Origin: a bacterium
GTDB lineage: Bacteria; Oederibacteriota; CAKKQC01
Assembly: GCA_919901855.1 (NCBI GenBank)
Contig: CAKKQC010000001.1
Location: 124,001 to 188,000 of the forward strand
Direction: 5' to 3'
Length of the DNA: 64,000 bases
The first letter of the stretch is position 1. The number at the start of each line of letters is the position of its first letter. Shown piece after piece: positions 51,585 through 59,931 of this stretch. The notes below the pieces were generated by a model. The model did no database searches. It was not told the origin of the DNA and was given only the letters and a program-made list of their open reading frames with translations. The translations under genes were made by a program, and so were the position numbers.

Positions 51585-51809
51585 CTAGCCGCGAACGGTA
51601 AAGCCCCGGGCCTTGAGAAGCGGGCGCACGCGGTCCCGTTCGTCGCCCTGGAGCTCGAGGACGCCCTGCCGCCACGTCCCCCCGACGGCCAGCGCGCGCT
51701 TGAGTTCCGAGGCCAGCGCGTCCATCAGCTTGCGGTCCCGGGTGAACCCGGTCACCAGCGTGACCTTCTTGCCGGCGCGGCTGTAGAGGCTGAGGCGCAG
51801 GTTCTCCAC
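51585..51809 (-). CDS. SUI1/eIF1-like translation factor (YciH family)
   Basis: The protein has 74 residues, a minimal SUI1 fold: KKVTLVTGF, ALASELKRALAVGGTWRQG and VLELQGDERDRVRPLLKARGF match the conserved core (V-T-x-[IV], L-K-x3-[GA]xGGT, L-Q-G-[DE]). In E. coli YciH binds the small ribosomal subunit and influences start-site choice. The start is GTG at 51809, six bases from TATCAT (51816-51821). It is short but complete. Confidence 0.85.
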   Translation of the reverse strand: MENLRLSLYSRAGKKVTLVTGFTRDRKLMDALASELKRALAVGGTWRQGVLELQGDERDRVRPLLKARGFTVRG

Positions 51810-51815
51810 GCCACG

Positions 51816-51828
51816 ATGATAAGATAAT
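51816..51828. promoter_or_regulatory. Divergent hexamers
   Basis: Minus-strand TATCAT (51816-51821) lies six bases before GTG 51809, and plus-strand GATAAT (51823-51828) six bases before ATG 51835. No -35 element is visible on either side. Confidence 0.5.
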
Positions 51829-51834
51829 TCACCG

Positions 51835-52845
51835 ATGCCTGCCGGCGCCGCCCCCACCGTGGTCTGGACTCCCAACGTCGAGATCATCATGCTCCTCGCC
51901 AACCTGACCGAGGCCGGGCCGACCTTCCAGCCGAAGGCGGTCAGCACCATGCGCCGGGCCGCGTGGCTGCGGTTCGACGGCGACCGGCGAGCCCCGGCCG
52001 TAACCGAGACCGCCCGGCTCCTCGAGAAGGGCTTCTGGCTCGACGCGCTCGCCGAGCTCGCGCTCGCGGCCGAGCCGTTCCCGAAGGCCGGATTCACGTA
52101 CCCGCTCGCGCACGATACGCTGCTCAAGGCCGGGGACGACCGGGACGACGGGTACACCCGGCTGGAACGGTACCTCGAGTACGCGGCCGCCTTCACCCTC
52201 GACGCCGACGTCCTGGAGTTCCTCAAGCTCCAGGGCAACGCCTACCGCGCCGCCGTCGAGGAGCTCGAGATCTCGTTGGGGCCGTCCAACTGGGTCGGAC
52301 CCGTGGAAGCCTGGTTCGGCACCGCGCACCGGAGCGTCCTGACCGTGGGCTCGCTCCTGCTCCCCGCCGGGTTCTCGTTCGGGTTCTCGCTCGGCACCCC
52401 CGACGGCGCGTACGCGTTCGCCCTCCTGGGCCCCTTCATTGGTCAGGACGGCTCGACGTCGTTCACCGACACCGACGCCGCCCGCACGAGCTCCGAGCGC
52501 GAGCTGATCCGCGCCTTCGTGAAGCCCGTGATGGCGGGCTCCCCCGACGCCATGCTCCAGTTCGACCGCGCGTTCCGGGGCAACCTCCCCCACTGGCGCC
52601 CCCTCGGCTACGACCGCGCGGCCGCCTGCCTCGAGGACCACCTCGTCCACGCGGTCCAGGCCCGGCTCCTCGTCCGCCGGGGCGAGGCCGACGCGGCGGC
52701 CGGGATGGTCCGGTACGACGAGGAGAACGGGTTCGTCTTCGCGCGCCCCCTCGCCGAGGGACTCGAGGACTACGAGCTCCACCGCGCCGAGTTCCCGACG
52801 CTGGACGCCTTCTTCCCGCATCTCATGGACTACCTCCTCCAGTAA
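51835..52845 (+). CDS. DUF4932-like protein with degenerate metal site
   Basis: The protein has 336 residues without a signal peptide. VVWTPNVEIIMLLANLTEA at the N-terminus and the overall helical layout resemble DUF4932 proteins, which usually carry an HExxH-like stretch followed by FVNP. Here the equivalent is SERELIRAFVKPVM, with no His, so a metallopeptidase activity is unlikely. It leads an operon with an ABC-2 exporter (the ATPase GTG is four bases after the stop). The family match is by eye and moderate. Confidence 0.55.
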   Translation: MPAGAAPTVVWTPNVEIIMLLANLTEAGPTFQPKAVSTMRRAAWLRFDGDRRAPAVTETARLLEKGFWLDALAELALAAEPFPKAGFTYPLAHDTLLKAGDDRDDGYTRLERYLEYAAAFTLDADVLEFLKLQGNAYRAAVEELEISLGPSNWVGPVEAWFGTAHRSVLTVGSLLLPAGFSFGFSLGTPDGAYAFALLGPFIGQDGSTSFTDTDAARTSSERELIRAFVKPVMAGSPDAMLQFDRAFRGNLPHWRPLGYDRAAACLEDHLVHAVQARLLVRRGEADAAAGMVRYDEENGFVFARPLAEGLEDYELHRAEFPTLDAFFPHLMDYLLQ

Positions 52846-52848
52846 CCC

Positions 52849-53892
52849 GTGGCCGCCGTCGAGGCCACCGCCCTCACCAAGGTCTTCACCACCGTCAAGC
52901 GCCGTGGCGGCTTGACCGGCGCCTTCCGCGGCCTCTTCCGGCCCGAGCGCACGGAGGTCCGTGCCGTCGAGGGCGCCTCCTTCGCGCTCGAGCCCGGCGA
53001 GCTCGTCGGGTTCCTCGGCCCCAACGGCGCGGGCAAGACCACGACGCTCAAGATGCTCGCCGGCCTCCTGCACCCGACGTCGGGCTCCGCCAGCGTGCTG
53101 GGGTTCACGCCCTGGGAGCGCCGCGACGACTTCCGCCGCCGGATCTCGCTCGTCATGGGCGCCAAGAACCAGCTCTGGTGGGACCTCCCCGCCCGCGACT
53201 CGCTCGCGCTCAACCGCGAGATCTACGGTGTGCCATACGACCGCTGGAAGAAGACCGTGGACGAGATGATCGAGATGCTCGAGGTGGGGAACCGGCTGGA
53301 GGTGCAGGTCCGGGAGCTCTCGCTGGGCGAGCGCATGAAGTTCGAGCTGATCGCGTGCCTCCTCCACGAGCCCCAGGTCCTCTTCCTCGACGAGCCCACG
53401 ATCGGGCTCGACGTCGTCTCGCAGCAGCGCATCCGCGAGTTCCTGCGCGACGTGAACGCCCGGCGCCGGACGACGATCCTGCTCACCAGCCACAACATGG
53501 CCGACATCAAGGGGCTCGCCTCCCGCGTCCTGCTCATCAACCACGGCCGGATCATGCACGACGGGCCCCTGGCGACCCTGATCGAACGCTGGTCGGGCAC
53601 CAAGCGGCTCGCGCTCACAGCCAGCCGCCCGCTGGTCCGGAGCGAGCTCGCGGCCTTCGGTGAGGTGCTCGCCCTCGACGGTCCGGCGGCCGTCCTCTGC
53701 GTGCCCCGCGACCGCGCGCCCGCCGTCACCGGCGAGGTGCTCGCGGCCCTGCCGGTGCTGGACTTGACCGTCGAGGACCCGCCGATCGAGGACATCATCG
53801 CGGAAATCTTCCAGGAAACTCGCCCCCCAACCTCGGCGGCCAAGGCGCCGAAAGCGGAATCCTCCGGCGGGGAGGATCACGAATGGGAGTAG
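52849..53892 (+). CDS. ABC-2 exporter ATPase
   Basis: The protein has 347 residues. Walker A is GPNGAGKTT, the signature is a modified ELSLGERMK (LSGGQ position), Walker B is VLFLDEPTIGLD, and the switch His is in LLTSHNM. A C-terminal domain (about 250-345) ends in an Ala/Pro/Ser tail. It powers the two downstream DUF990 permeases. GTG start. It overlaps the next gene by 10 bases. Confidence 0.9.
   Translation: MAAVEATALTKVFTTVKRRGGLTGAFRGLFRPERTEVRAVEGASFALEPGELVGFLGPNGAGKTTTLKMLAGLLHPTSGSASVLGFTPWERRDDFRRRISLVMGAKNQLWWDLPARDSLALNREIYGVPYDRWKKTVDEMIEMLEVGNRLEVQVRELSLGERMKFELIACLLHEPQVLFLDEPTIGLDVVSQQRIREFLRDVNARRRTTILLTSHNMADIKGLASRVLLINHGRIMHDGPLATLIERWSGTKRLALTASRPLVRSELAAFGEVLALDGPAAVLCVPRDRAPAVTGEVLAALPVLDLTVEDPPIEDIIAEIFQETRPPTSAAKAPKAESSGGEDHEWE
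53833..53877. repeat. Hairpin pair in the ATPase tail
   Basis: TCGGCG arms around a seven-base loop (53833-53851), then ATCCTCC arms around five bases (53859-53877). They encode the disordered C-terminal tail (SAAKAPKAESSGGED). The arms are short, so the assignment is tentative. Confidence 0.35.
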
Positions 53893-54728
53893 CCGCGCTC
53901 CCGGCCAGCCTCGTCCCCTGGTCCCGGCTCAACCGCCGATTCATGACCATCGGCCTCTCCGACGCCCTCGCCTACCGCGGCACCTTCATTCTCGGGATCG
54001 TCTTCGCCATGATCCCGCTGGCCACGTCACTCCTGCTCTGGCTCGCGATCTACCGGGCCGGCGCGGTGGGGCTGTCCATCGCCGGGTTCGATCTCCACGG
54101 CATGCTCTCCTACTACCTCGTCATGCACCTCCTCGGCCTCGTGTACGTGGTCGAGGACGTCCAGTGGGACGTGACCCAGCAGATCCGGGGCGGCACGCTC
54201 AACAGCTACCTAATGCGCCCCATCAGCTACTGCCTCGTCCAGTGGGACCTCAAGATGGCCGCCGTCCTCGTCGCCGCGGTCATCGCCCTCATCCCCGCCA
54301 GCCTCGTCGTGATCGCCGCCCGGTCGATCCTGGTCCTGCCCGCCGCCGCCTGGCAGTGGGGCGCCTTCGTCGTCGCCGTCCTCGTCGGTATCCAGATCGC
54401 GTTCCTGCTGAGCCTGTGCATAGGACTGAGCGCGTTCTGGTTCCTCGAGACCTCGGGGTTCCTGATGGCGGCGTTCCCCATGCAGATGATCCTCTCGGGG
54501 TCGCTCTTCCCCCTCGAGCTCCTCCCGAAGCCCGTCTACGCCGTCGTCGGGAACCTGCCGTGGACGTACATGACCTACTTCCCGCTCCAGATCTGGCTCG
54601 GCCGGCTCGACGCCGCCGCCGTGGCCCGCGGTCTCCTCTTCCAGGCGGGCTGGCTCGCGGCGCTCCTGGGCTTCAGCACCTGGCTCTGGTCGCGTGGCAT
54701 CCGCCGGTACGAGGCGGTGGGCGGATGA
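53883..54728 (+). CDS. ABC-2 family permease (DUF990 type)
   Basis: The protein has 281 residues with six membrane helices. DVQWDVTQQIRGGTLNSYLMRPISY is the characteristic cytoplasmic loop after helix two (I-R-x-G-x-L-x-x-x-L-x-[KR]-P). It forms a heterodimer with the next protein. The ATG overlaps the ATPase gene by 10 bases. The substrate is unknown. Confidence 0.85.
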   Translation: MGVAALPASLVPWSRLNRRFMTIGLSDALAYRGTFILGIVFAMIPLATSLLLWLAIYRAGAVGLSIAGFDLHGMLSYYLVMHLLGLVYVVEDVQWDVTQQIRGGTLNSYLMRPISYCLVQWDLKMAAVLVAAVIALIPASLVVIAARSILVLPAAAWQWGAFVVAVLVGIQIAFLLSLCIGLSAFWFLETSGFLMAAFPMQMILSGSLFPLELLPKPVYAVVGNLPWTYMTYFPLQIWLGRLDAAAVARGLLFQAGWLAALLGFSTWLWSRGIRRYEAVGG

Positions 54729-55510
54729 TCCGGTACCTGCGACTCTGGCGCGAGCTGTTCATAACCTGCCTCCTGCGCGAGATGCTCTTCCGCGCGAACT
54801 TCATCGCGATCCTGGCCACCTCGTCGTGGTGGTTCGTCATGAACGTGGTCATGTTCCAGGTCATCTTCGGCCACGTGACCGAGATAGCGGGCTGGACCAA
54901 GTACGAGATCTTCTTCCTGGTCGGGACCAGCCACGCGACCTTCGGGATCTTCGAGACGCTCTTCATGGTCAACATGACCCGGATCCCGGACCTGATCCGG
55001 ACCGGCGAGCTCGACTTCTACCTCCTCAAGCCCGTAAGCACCCAGTTCCTGATCTCGGCCCGGTACGCGGACTTCGAGGCGGTGCCCAACACGATCGTCG
55101 GCTTCCTCTTCGTGGCGTGGTGCGCGGCCAAACTCCACGCCGTCTTCTCGTGGACGGCGCTGGCCACCTTCGCCCTGTTCGTCGTGAACGGCGTCACCCT
55201 CTACTACACCCTCCTCTTCGTCTCGGTGACCATCTCGTTCTGGTTCATGCGGTTCCACGCCATGAACATCTGGTGGCAGCTCACGAGCCTCGCGCGCCAG
55301 CCCGCCGAGGTCTTCCCGCCCGCCCTGCGGTTCGTGCTCACGTACTGCCTGCCCATGCTCGTGATCGTGAACTTCCCCGTGAAGGCGTACCTGGGCCGGC
55401 TGCCGCTCGCCGCCGGGATCTGGGCCCTCGTGGCCACGGGCCTCCTGCTGGCCCTCAGCCAGGTCTTCTTCACTTTCGCCCTGCGCCGCTACCGGAGCGC
55501 GTCGTCGTGA
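54725..55510 (+). CDS. ABC-2 family permease (DUF990 type), second subunit
   Basis: The protein has 261 residues with six helices. MTRIPDLIRTGELDFYLLKPVSTQF is the same loop motif as in its partner. The ATG overlaps the upstream stop as ATGA. ATPase plus two different permease genes is the standard layout of this transporter type. Confidence 0.85.
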   Translation: MIRYLRLWRELFITCLLREMLFRANFIAILATSSWWFVMNVVMFQVIFGHVTEIAGWTKYEIFFLVGTSHATFGIFETLFMVNMTRIPDLIRTGELDFYLLKPVSTQFLISARYADFEAVPNTIVGFLFVAWCAAKLHAVFSWTALATFALFVVNGVTLYYTLLFVSVTISFWFMRFHAMNIWWQLTSLARQPAEVFPPALRFVLTYCLPMLVIVNFPVKAYLGRLPLAAGIWALVATGLLLALSQVFFTFALRRYRSASS

Positions 55511-55532
55511 CGCGCTCCCCAAGGAGGCCCTC

Positions 55533-56519
55533 ATGACCGCCCTGCCTGAACCGTCCGCCAAGGTGCTCCCGCGCTGGCGCGGGTTCAACCTGCTCGAGAA
55601 GTTCACGACGGCGCGGGGGAACCGTCCATTTGTCGAAGATGACTTCCGCTGGATCGCGGACTGGGGGTTCAACTTCGTCCGGCTCCCCATGGACTACCGC
55701 ACGTGGACCAGCCCCGACGACTGGCGGCGGTTCAACGAGGGATGCCTGCGCGAGATCGACGTCGCGATCGGCTACGGCCGCAAGCACGGCATCCACGTGA
55801 ACCTCAACTTCCACCGCGGCCCCGGATACTGCGTGAACCCGCCGAAGGAGACCAAGGACCTCTGGACCGACCCCGAGGCGCTCGAGGTCTTCTGCCTCCA
55901 CTGGGCCACCTTCGCGCACCGGTACCGGGACCGGCCGAACCGGGAGCTGTCGTTCGACCTCCTCAACGAGCCCGCGAACGTCGAGAACCCCGCCTACGCG
56001 CGAGTCGCCCGCGCCGCCGTGGAGGCGATCCGGCGCGAGGACCCCAACCGGCTCGTGATCTCGGACGGCACCCAGTGGGGCAACCGGCCCGTGCACGAGC
56101 TGGCCGATCTCGGGATCGCGCAGAGCACGCGCGGCTACGCGCCGATGTGGATCAGCCACCACCAGGCGAACTGGGCGGGCTGGAACGAGTCCTGGCCCAA
56201 GCCGGCCTGGCCGCAGGAGGGCTGGGACCGCGCGCGGCTGTGGAAGGAGCAGATCGAGCCGTGGCAGGCGCTCGAGGCCAAAGGCGTCGGAGTCCACGTC
56301 GGCGAGTGGGGCGCGTTCAACAAGACGCCACACAAAGCCGTTCTGGCGTGGGCCGAGGACTGCCTCGCGAACTGGAGGGCCGCGGACTGGGGCTGGTCGA
56401 TGTGGGAGTTCCGGGGTGCGTTCGGCATCCTCGATTCGGGGCGGACGGATGTCGCCTACGAGGACTTCCAGGGCCACCAGCTCGACCGCGCCCTCCTCGA
56501 CCTCCTGCGCAAGTACTGA
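55533..56519 (+). CDS. GH5-like glycoside hydrolase (cellulase family)
   Basis: The protein has 328 residues and no signal peptide. RGFNLLEKFT, NFVRLPMDYRTW and HVNLNFHRGPGYC lead to the acid/base Glu in FDLLNEPANV, and HVGEWGAFN supplies the nucleophile; SWGWSMWEFRG-like WSMWEFRGAFG closes the barrel. It hydrolyses beta-glucan or beta-mannan-type links. It has AAGGAGG (55521-55527) and stands apart from the exporter by 22 bases. As it lacks export signals it may act on imported oligosaccharides. Confidence 0.85.
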   Translation: MTALPEPSAKVLPRWRGFNLLEKFTTARGNRPFVEDDFRWIADWGFNFVRLPMDYRTWTSPDDWRRFNEGCLREIDVAIGYGRKHGIHVNLNFHRGPGYCVNPPKETKDLWTDPEALEVFCLHWATFAHRYRDRPNRELSFDLLNEPANVENPAYARVARAAVEAIRREDPNRLVISDGTQWGNRPVHELADLGIAQSTRGYAPMWISHHQANWAGWNESWPKPAWPQEGWDRARLWKEQIEPWQALEAKGVGVHVGEWGAFNKTPHKAVLAWAEDCLANWRAADWGWSMWEFRGAFGILDSGRTDVAYEDFQGHQLDRALLDLLRKY

Positions 56520-56547
56520 CCCGATCCTCTGACCGCCGAGTCGAGGG

Positions 56548-57912
56548 CTAGCGCTTCTTGACGGCTTCGGTGAGGCGGTTGGCGATGTCGCGGATACCGG
56601 ACCTGACGCCCGTGAGGTCGCCGGCCTCGGCCTCGTCGGTGTAGATGATCTTGGCGGTCTCGACCTCGACGACGCGCATGCTGAGGACGTAACGGCCGAG
56701 AGCCTTGCCGAAAGTGCCCACGACCAGGAACTTGACGTTGAGCACCTTGCCGAGCTTGACCGCGCACTCCTGCGACGTGCACCCGGTCTGCTGGAAGGTC
56801 TGCTCCGCCAGGATGCGGTCCATGTTCGTCTTGTCCACGACGTTGAACGCGCCCTGCTTGACCAGCTCGCTGCGCAGGAGGTCCGTGATCACGGCCGCGT
56901 CGCCGGCGGCCGTGTTCTGGGCCTCGAAGTTCATGACCGCGAGCGTGCGCTCCTTCTCCTCGAGGAAGAACTTCGGGCCCTCGGGCTCCGCGCGCTCGCG
57001 GCCGCCCATCCAGCCGGCGCCGACCGCGGCCGAGAGCCCGAGCCCGGCGTTCATCGAGGCCGCCATCGCGTAGTCGAGGATGAACCGGTCCAGGGGAGCC
57101 GAGAGCCCGAAGGTCAGGAGCGTGGCGCCGCCCCGGAGCTGGACGCCGGCGGCGACGCTCAGCGCCGGCACGGGCGCCCACGAGATTCCGCCGCCGCCGT
57201 AGCCCTTGACCCCCCCGTCGAGGGGGATGTTCCACTCCGCGCTCGCCGTGCCCTTGAATGCGCCCTTGAACCGCATCCCGGCGCCCAGCGCGAGCACGGA
57301 AGCGTCGCCCAGGCTGCGGTACGCGGCGCCGGCGATCAGGGGCCCGAGCGTCATTGCCGTGCCCGCGTCCACGAGGCCGGCCGAGCGGTCCTTGAGCCCC
57401 GGGATCCCGTAGGACTGGGTCGCGAGCCGGTAGCTGGCCCCGAGGCTCACGAACTTCCACTGGAACATCCCGGCGCCGCCCGCCTGCCAACTCTGCGGCG
57501 CCACCGTGACCCCCGTGGTGTCGCCGAAGAGGTCGAGCTCCTTGAACGACGCCAGAGACCAGGATGAGGCCATGACCGCGAACCCGAACGTGCCCGTCTC
57601 CGACGGCGGCCCCGCCCAGCCCGCCGCGAGGCCCTCGAGGTGGCTGTCGCCCGACTGCCTGAGGTGCGTCGTGGCCGCGACGGCGATCGTGCGCGGCTGG
57701 TACGACAGGAAAGCGGGGTTCCCGAAGACCTTCAGGACGTCATACGTGGCGTAGTTGCCGGGCGTGGCCTGCTGGTTAACCGAGAGCGCGCCGCGGACGA
57801 TCTCGAGGTCGCCTCCCACGGGCGCAACCGTGGCGGCGGCGACGGCGGGCTCCGTCCAGCAGAGAACCCCCGCCAGCACGGGAACCGCCGCCAGGAGGCG
57901 GACGCTATTCAC
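56548..57912 (-). CDS. PorV-like barrel joined to a CsgG-like domain
   Basis: The protein has 454 residues: a signal peptide (1-25) and about 300 residues of barrel-type strands opening YDVLKVFGNPAFLSYQPR, as in UPF0164/PorV proteins. From about 335 there is a CsgG/DUF2380-like alpha/beta domain (LAVMNFEAQNTAAGDAA, LLRSELVKQGAFNVVDKTNM, QQTGCTSQECAVKLGK, LVVGTFGK) with a Cys pair. This places a periplasmic CsgG-like domain on an outer-membrane barrel. The GTG at 57912 overlaps the upstream gene by eight bases. Confidence 0.8.
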   Translation of the reverse strand: MNSVRLLAAVPVLAGVLCWTEPAVAAATVAPVGGDLEIVRGALSVNQQATPGNYATYDVLKVFGNPAFLSYQPRTIAVAATTHLRQSGDSHLEGLAAGWAGPPSETGTFGFAVMASSWSLASFKELDLFGDTTGVTVAPQSWQAGGAGMFQWKFVSLGASYRLATQSYGIPGLKDRSAGLVDAGTAMTLGPLIAGAAYRSLGDASVLALGAGMRFKGAFKGTASAEWNIPLDGGVKGYGGGGISWAPVPALSVAAGVQLRGGATLLTFGLSAPLDRFILDYAMAASMNAGLGLSAAVGAGWMGGRERAEPEGPKFFLEEKERTLAVMNFEAQNTAAGDAAVITDLLRSELVKQGAFNVVDKTNMDRILAEQTFQQTGCTSQECAVKLGKVLNVKFLVVGTFGKALGRYVLSMRVVEVETAKIIYTDEAEAGDLTGVRSGIRDIANRLTEAVKKR

Positions 57913-59821
57913 GGATCACCATGACGGGCTTGCGGTCCGTAATCCCGCCCGTCGCGACGAGGTAATAGACACCAGTTCGCAGGGGCTTGCCGTCCACTGT
58001 CCCGTCGAAGGTCGCGTATCCGGACCCCGCCGCGTCGACCGTCACGGATGGGAGCGTCCCCACCCCGACGCCGGCGGACGTGTAGACCGTGAGCGCGACC
58101 GTGCTCCCGGCCGCCGCCTTGGTCACCAGGATCTGCGCGAGCTTGTTGCTCCCCACGCGCACGACGTTGTTCCGGATCTCGATCCCGGGCTTCGTAGGCG
58201 CGTGGTGCCCGCGCGCGCCGGCGAGCGTCGAGAAGGCGAAGTTCGCCTCGACCACGTCCGTCGAGACCTTGACCCCGTTACCGATGTCGTATTCGGCCCA
58301 GTTCGAGAACTGCCCCGTGCCGTCCCCGTGGAACCGGTACGTCCAGATGAAGTCGCGGGACGCGCCGGCGGAGAGGCTAGGCTGGGTCGCCGGATCCGGC
58401 GTCGTCAGCGTGTCGTACGTCGAAGTGGCGAAATCGCCCGTGAGGAGCGTGGTCGCCACGAACGGCAGGATCCCGGTCCGGGCCGCGCCCGTCGCCGTGA
58501 CCTTGAGGTCGAGCGCGAACTTCTCGGTCTCCGCCACCGGCGAGTGGTCCACGGAGAGCGCGGCCGTGGGCACGTTCGAGCACGTCGTGGGCTGGGCGAA
58601 CTTCATGACCAGCCAGTCCTCGGCCTTCGACGTGCTCCACTCGTACCCGCTGACTATGATGTTCCCCGAGGCGTCCACGGCGAGTCCCTGCGCCGCGTCA
58701 CCGTTGGCCCCGGCACTGCCGTAGGTCACGGTGCGCACCTGCACGAGCTCGGGGTCGAGCTTGAGGACCATCCAGTTCGACCCCTCGTTCACCCACCACC
58801 GGTCGATCGCGCCCGCGACGTAGACGTAGCCGCTCTGGTCCACGGCGACCGCGCAAGCCTGCTCCGTGTTGCCCTCGCTGTACTTGCGCGCCCGCAGCGC
58901 GTTGAGGTTCCGGTCGAACGACCGGATCATCCAGTTCTGGCCCTCGAGCCGGTCGGGCCGGGTCTCGTAGCCCGCGACGACGAGGTTCCCGTTGCGCGGG
59001 TCGATGGCGATCGAGTTCGCGATGTCCTCGCTGTTCACCTGGTCGTTCCAAGTGTTCCGCCAGAGCCACTTCCCCACGAGCGAGTACTTGATGATGAGCC
59101 AGTTCTTGTCCTGGCCGTTCACGTACGTGTAGCCCGCGATATAGGCGCTCCCGGAAGGCTCGACGACCACGCACTCGGCAGCGTCGTCCCCGCCCGCGGG
59201 GCCCACGTAGGTCGTGGACCAGAGCAGATTGCCGGCCGAATCGAGCCGGACGACCATGGCATCCGTCGTGCCGCCGATCCCGTCGTCGGTGATGTAGCCC
59301 GCGGCCAAGACGTCATCGACACCACCGGAAACCACGGCCACGGACGTCGCCTCGTCATCGGCATTGGCGAGCCCGTTGACGGTGAAGCTCCAGTAGACTG
59401 TCAGCAGATCGGCGCTGTACTGGCGTAAGAGCCAGTTGGCCCCCTGCCCGGCGACCTGCTCGGACCCGCTCACGAGCACGCGGCCCGTCGAGTCGATCGC
59501 GACGTACGTGCAAACGTCGTTCCCGTGGGCGACACCGTCGTAGGAGGTGGTTCCCAACAGGGTCCCCGCGCTGTTGTACCGCCGGATGCGCCAGTTGTTT
59601 CCCTGCCCGAGGTCGGTGGTGCGGTCCTCACTCCCGACGACGTATATGTCGCCGGTGGAGGGGTTGATCGCGGTGCCGTACGCGAGATCCGACCCCCCGC
59701 CCAACGCCGAATACCTGGCCGCCCAGGTCAGCGACGGCGGGCACTCGGCCGCCCCGGCGACGGTGCCGGCGAGGACCGCGAGAGCCGCGGCAAAGGCATG
59801 GACGCGGGCGTTCGGGCGCAT
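57905..59821 (-). CDS. Secreted beta-propeller protein (SBBP-like repeats) with C-terminal sorting-type domain
   Basis: The protein has 638 residues with a signal at 1-24. About six repeats carry [VI]-[YV]-V-x-G-x-E/Y and N-W-[RLM]-[IVL]-[RK] (GNNWRIRRYN, GANWLLRQYS, DKNWLIIKYS, GQNWMIRSFD, GSNWMVLKLD, AEDWLVMKF), a propeller of the SBBP/NHL type. The last 90 residues (GSTVALTVYTSAGVGVGTLPSV, LRTGVYYLVATGG) look like a FlgD/T9SS-type C-terminal beta domain. It is co-transcribed with the CsgG-like barrel. The role is likely surface display (inference). Confidence 0.75.
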   Translation of the reverse strand: MRPNARVHAFAAALAVLAGTVAGAAECPPSLTWAARYSALGGGSDLAYGTAINPSTGDIYVVGSEDRTTDLGQGNNWRIRRYNSAGTLLGTTSYDGVAHGNDVCTYVAIDSTGRVLVSGSEQVAGQGANWLLRQYSADLLTVYWSFTVNGLANADDEATSVAVVSGGVDDVLAAGYITDDGIGGTTDAMVVRLDSAGNLLWSTTYVGPAGGDDAAECVVVEPSGSAYIAGYTYVNGQDKNWLIIKYSLVGKWLWRNTWNDQVNSEDIANSIAIDPRNGNLVVAGYETRPDRLEGQNWMIRSFDRNLNALRARKYSEGNTEQACAVAVDQSGYVYVAGAIDRWWVNEGSNWMVLKLDPELVQVRTVTYGSAGANGDAAQGLAVDASGNIIVSGYEWSTSKAEDWLVMKFAQPTTCSNVPTAALSVDHSPVAETEKFALDLKVTATGAARTGILPFVATTLLTGDFATSTYDTLTTPDPATQPSLSAGASRDFIWTYRFHGDGTGQFSNWAEYDIGNGVKVSTDVVEANFAFSTLAGARGHHAPTKPGIEIRNNVVRVGSNKLAQILVTKAAAGSTVALTVYTSAGVGVGTLPSVTVDAAGSGYATFDGTVDGKPLRTGVYYLVATGGITDRKPVMVIRE

Positions 59822-59831
59822 GGTGATCCTG

Positions 59832-59837
59832 AGTCTA
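59832..59837 (-). promoter_or_regulatory. TAGACT hexamer
   Basis: TAGACT on the minus strand lies ten bases before ATG 59821, with CAGGATC in between as a possible weak ribosome site. Confidence 0.35.
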
Positions 59838-59931
59838 TCAGCCCGGAGGCGCGGCTGCATATCGTCATTCCCCCGGCCCGCCCCGAGATACGCAACTATG
59901 CAACTACGTCCCCTGGAGCCGTCCGCTGGAG

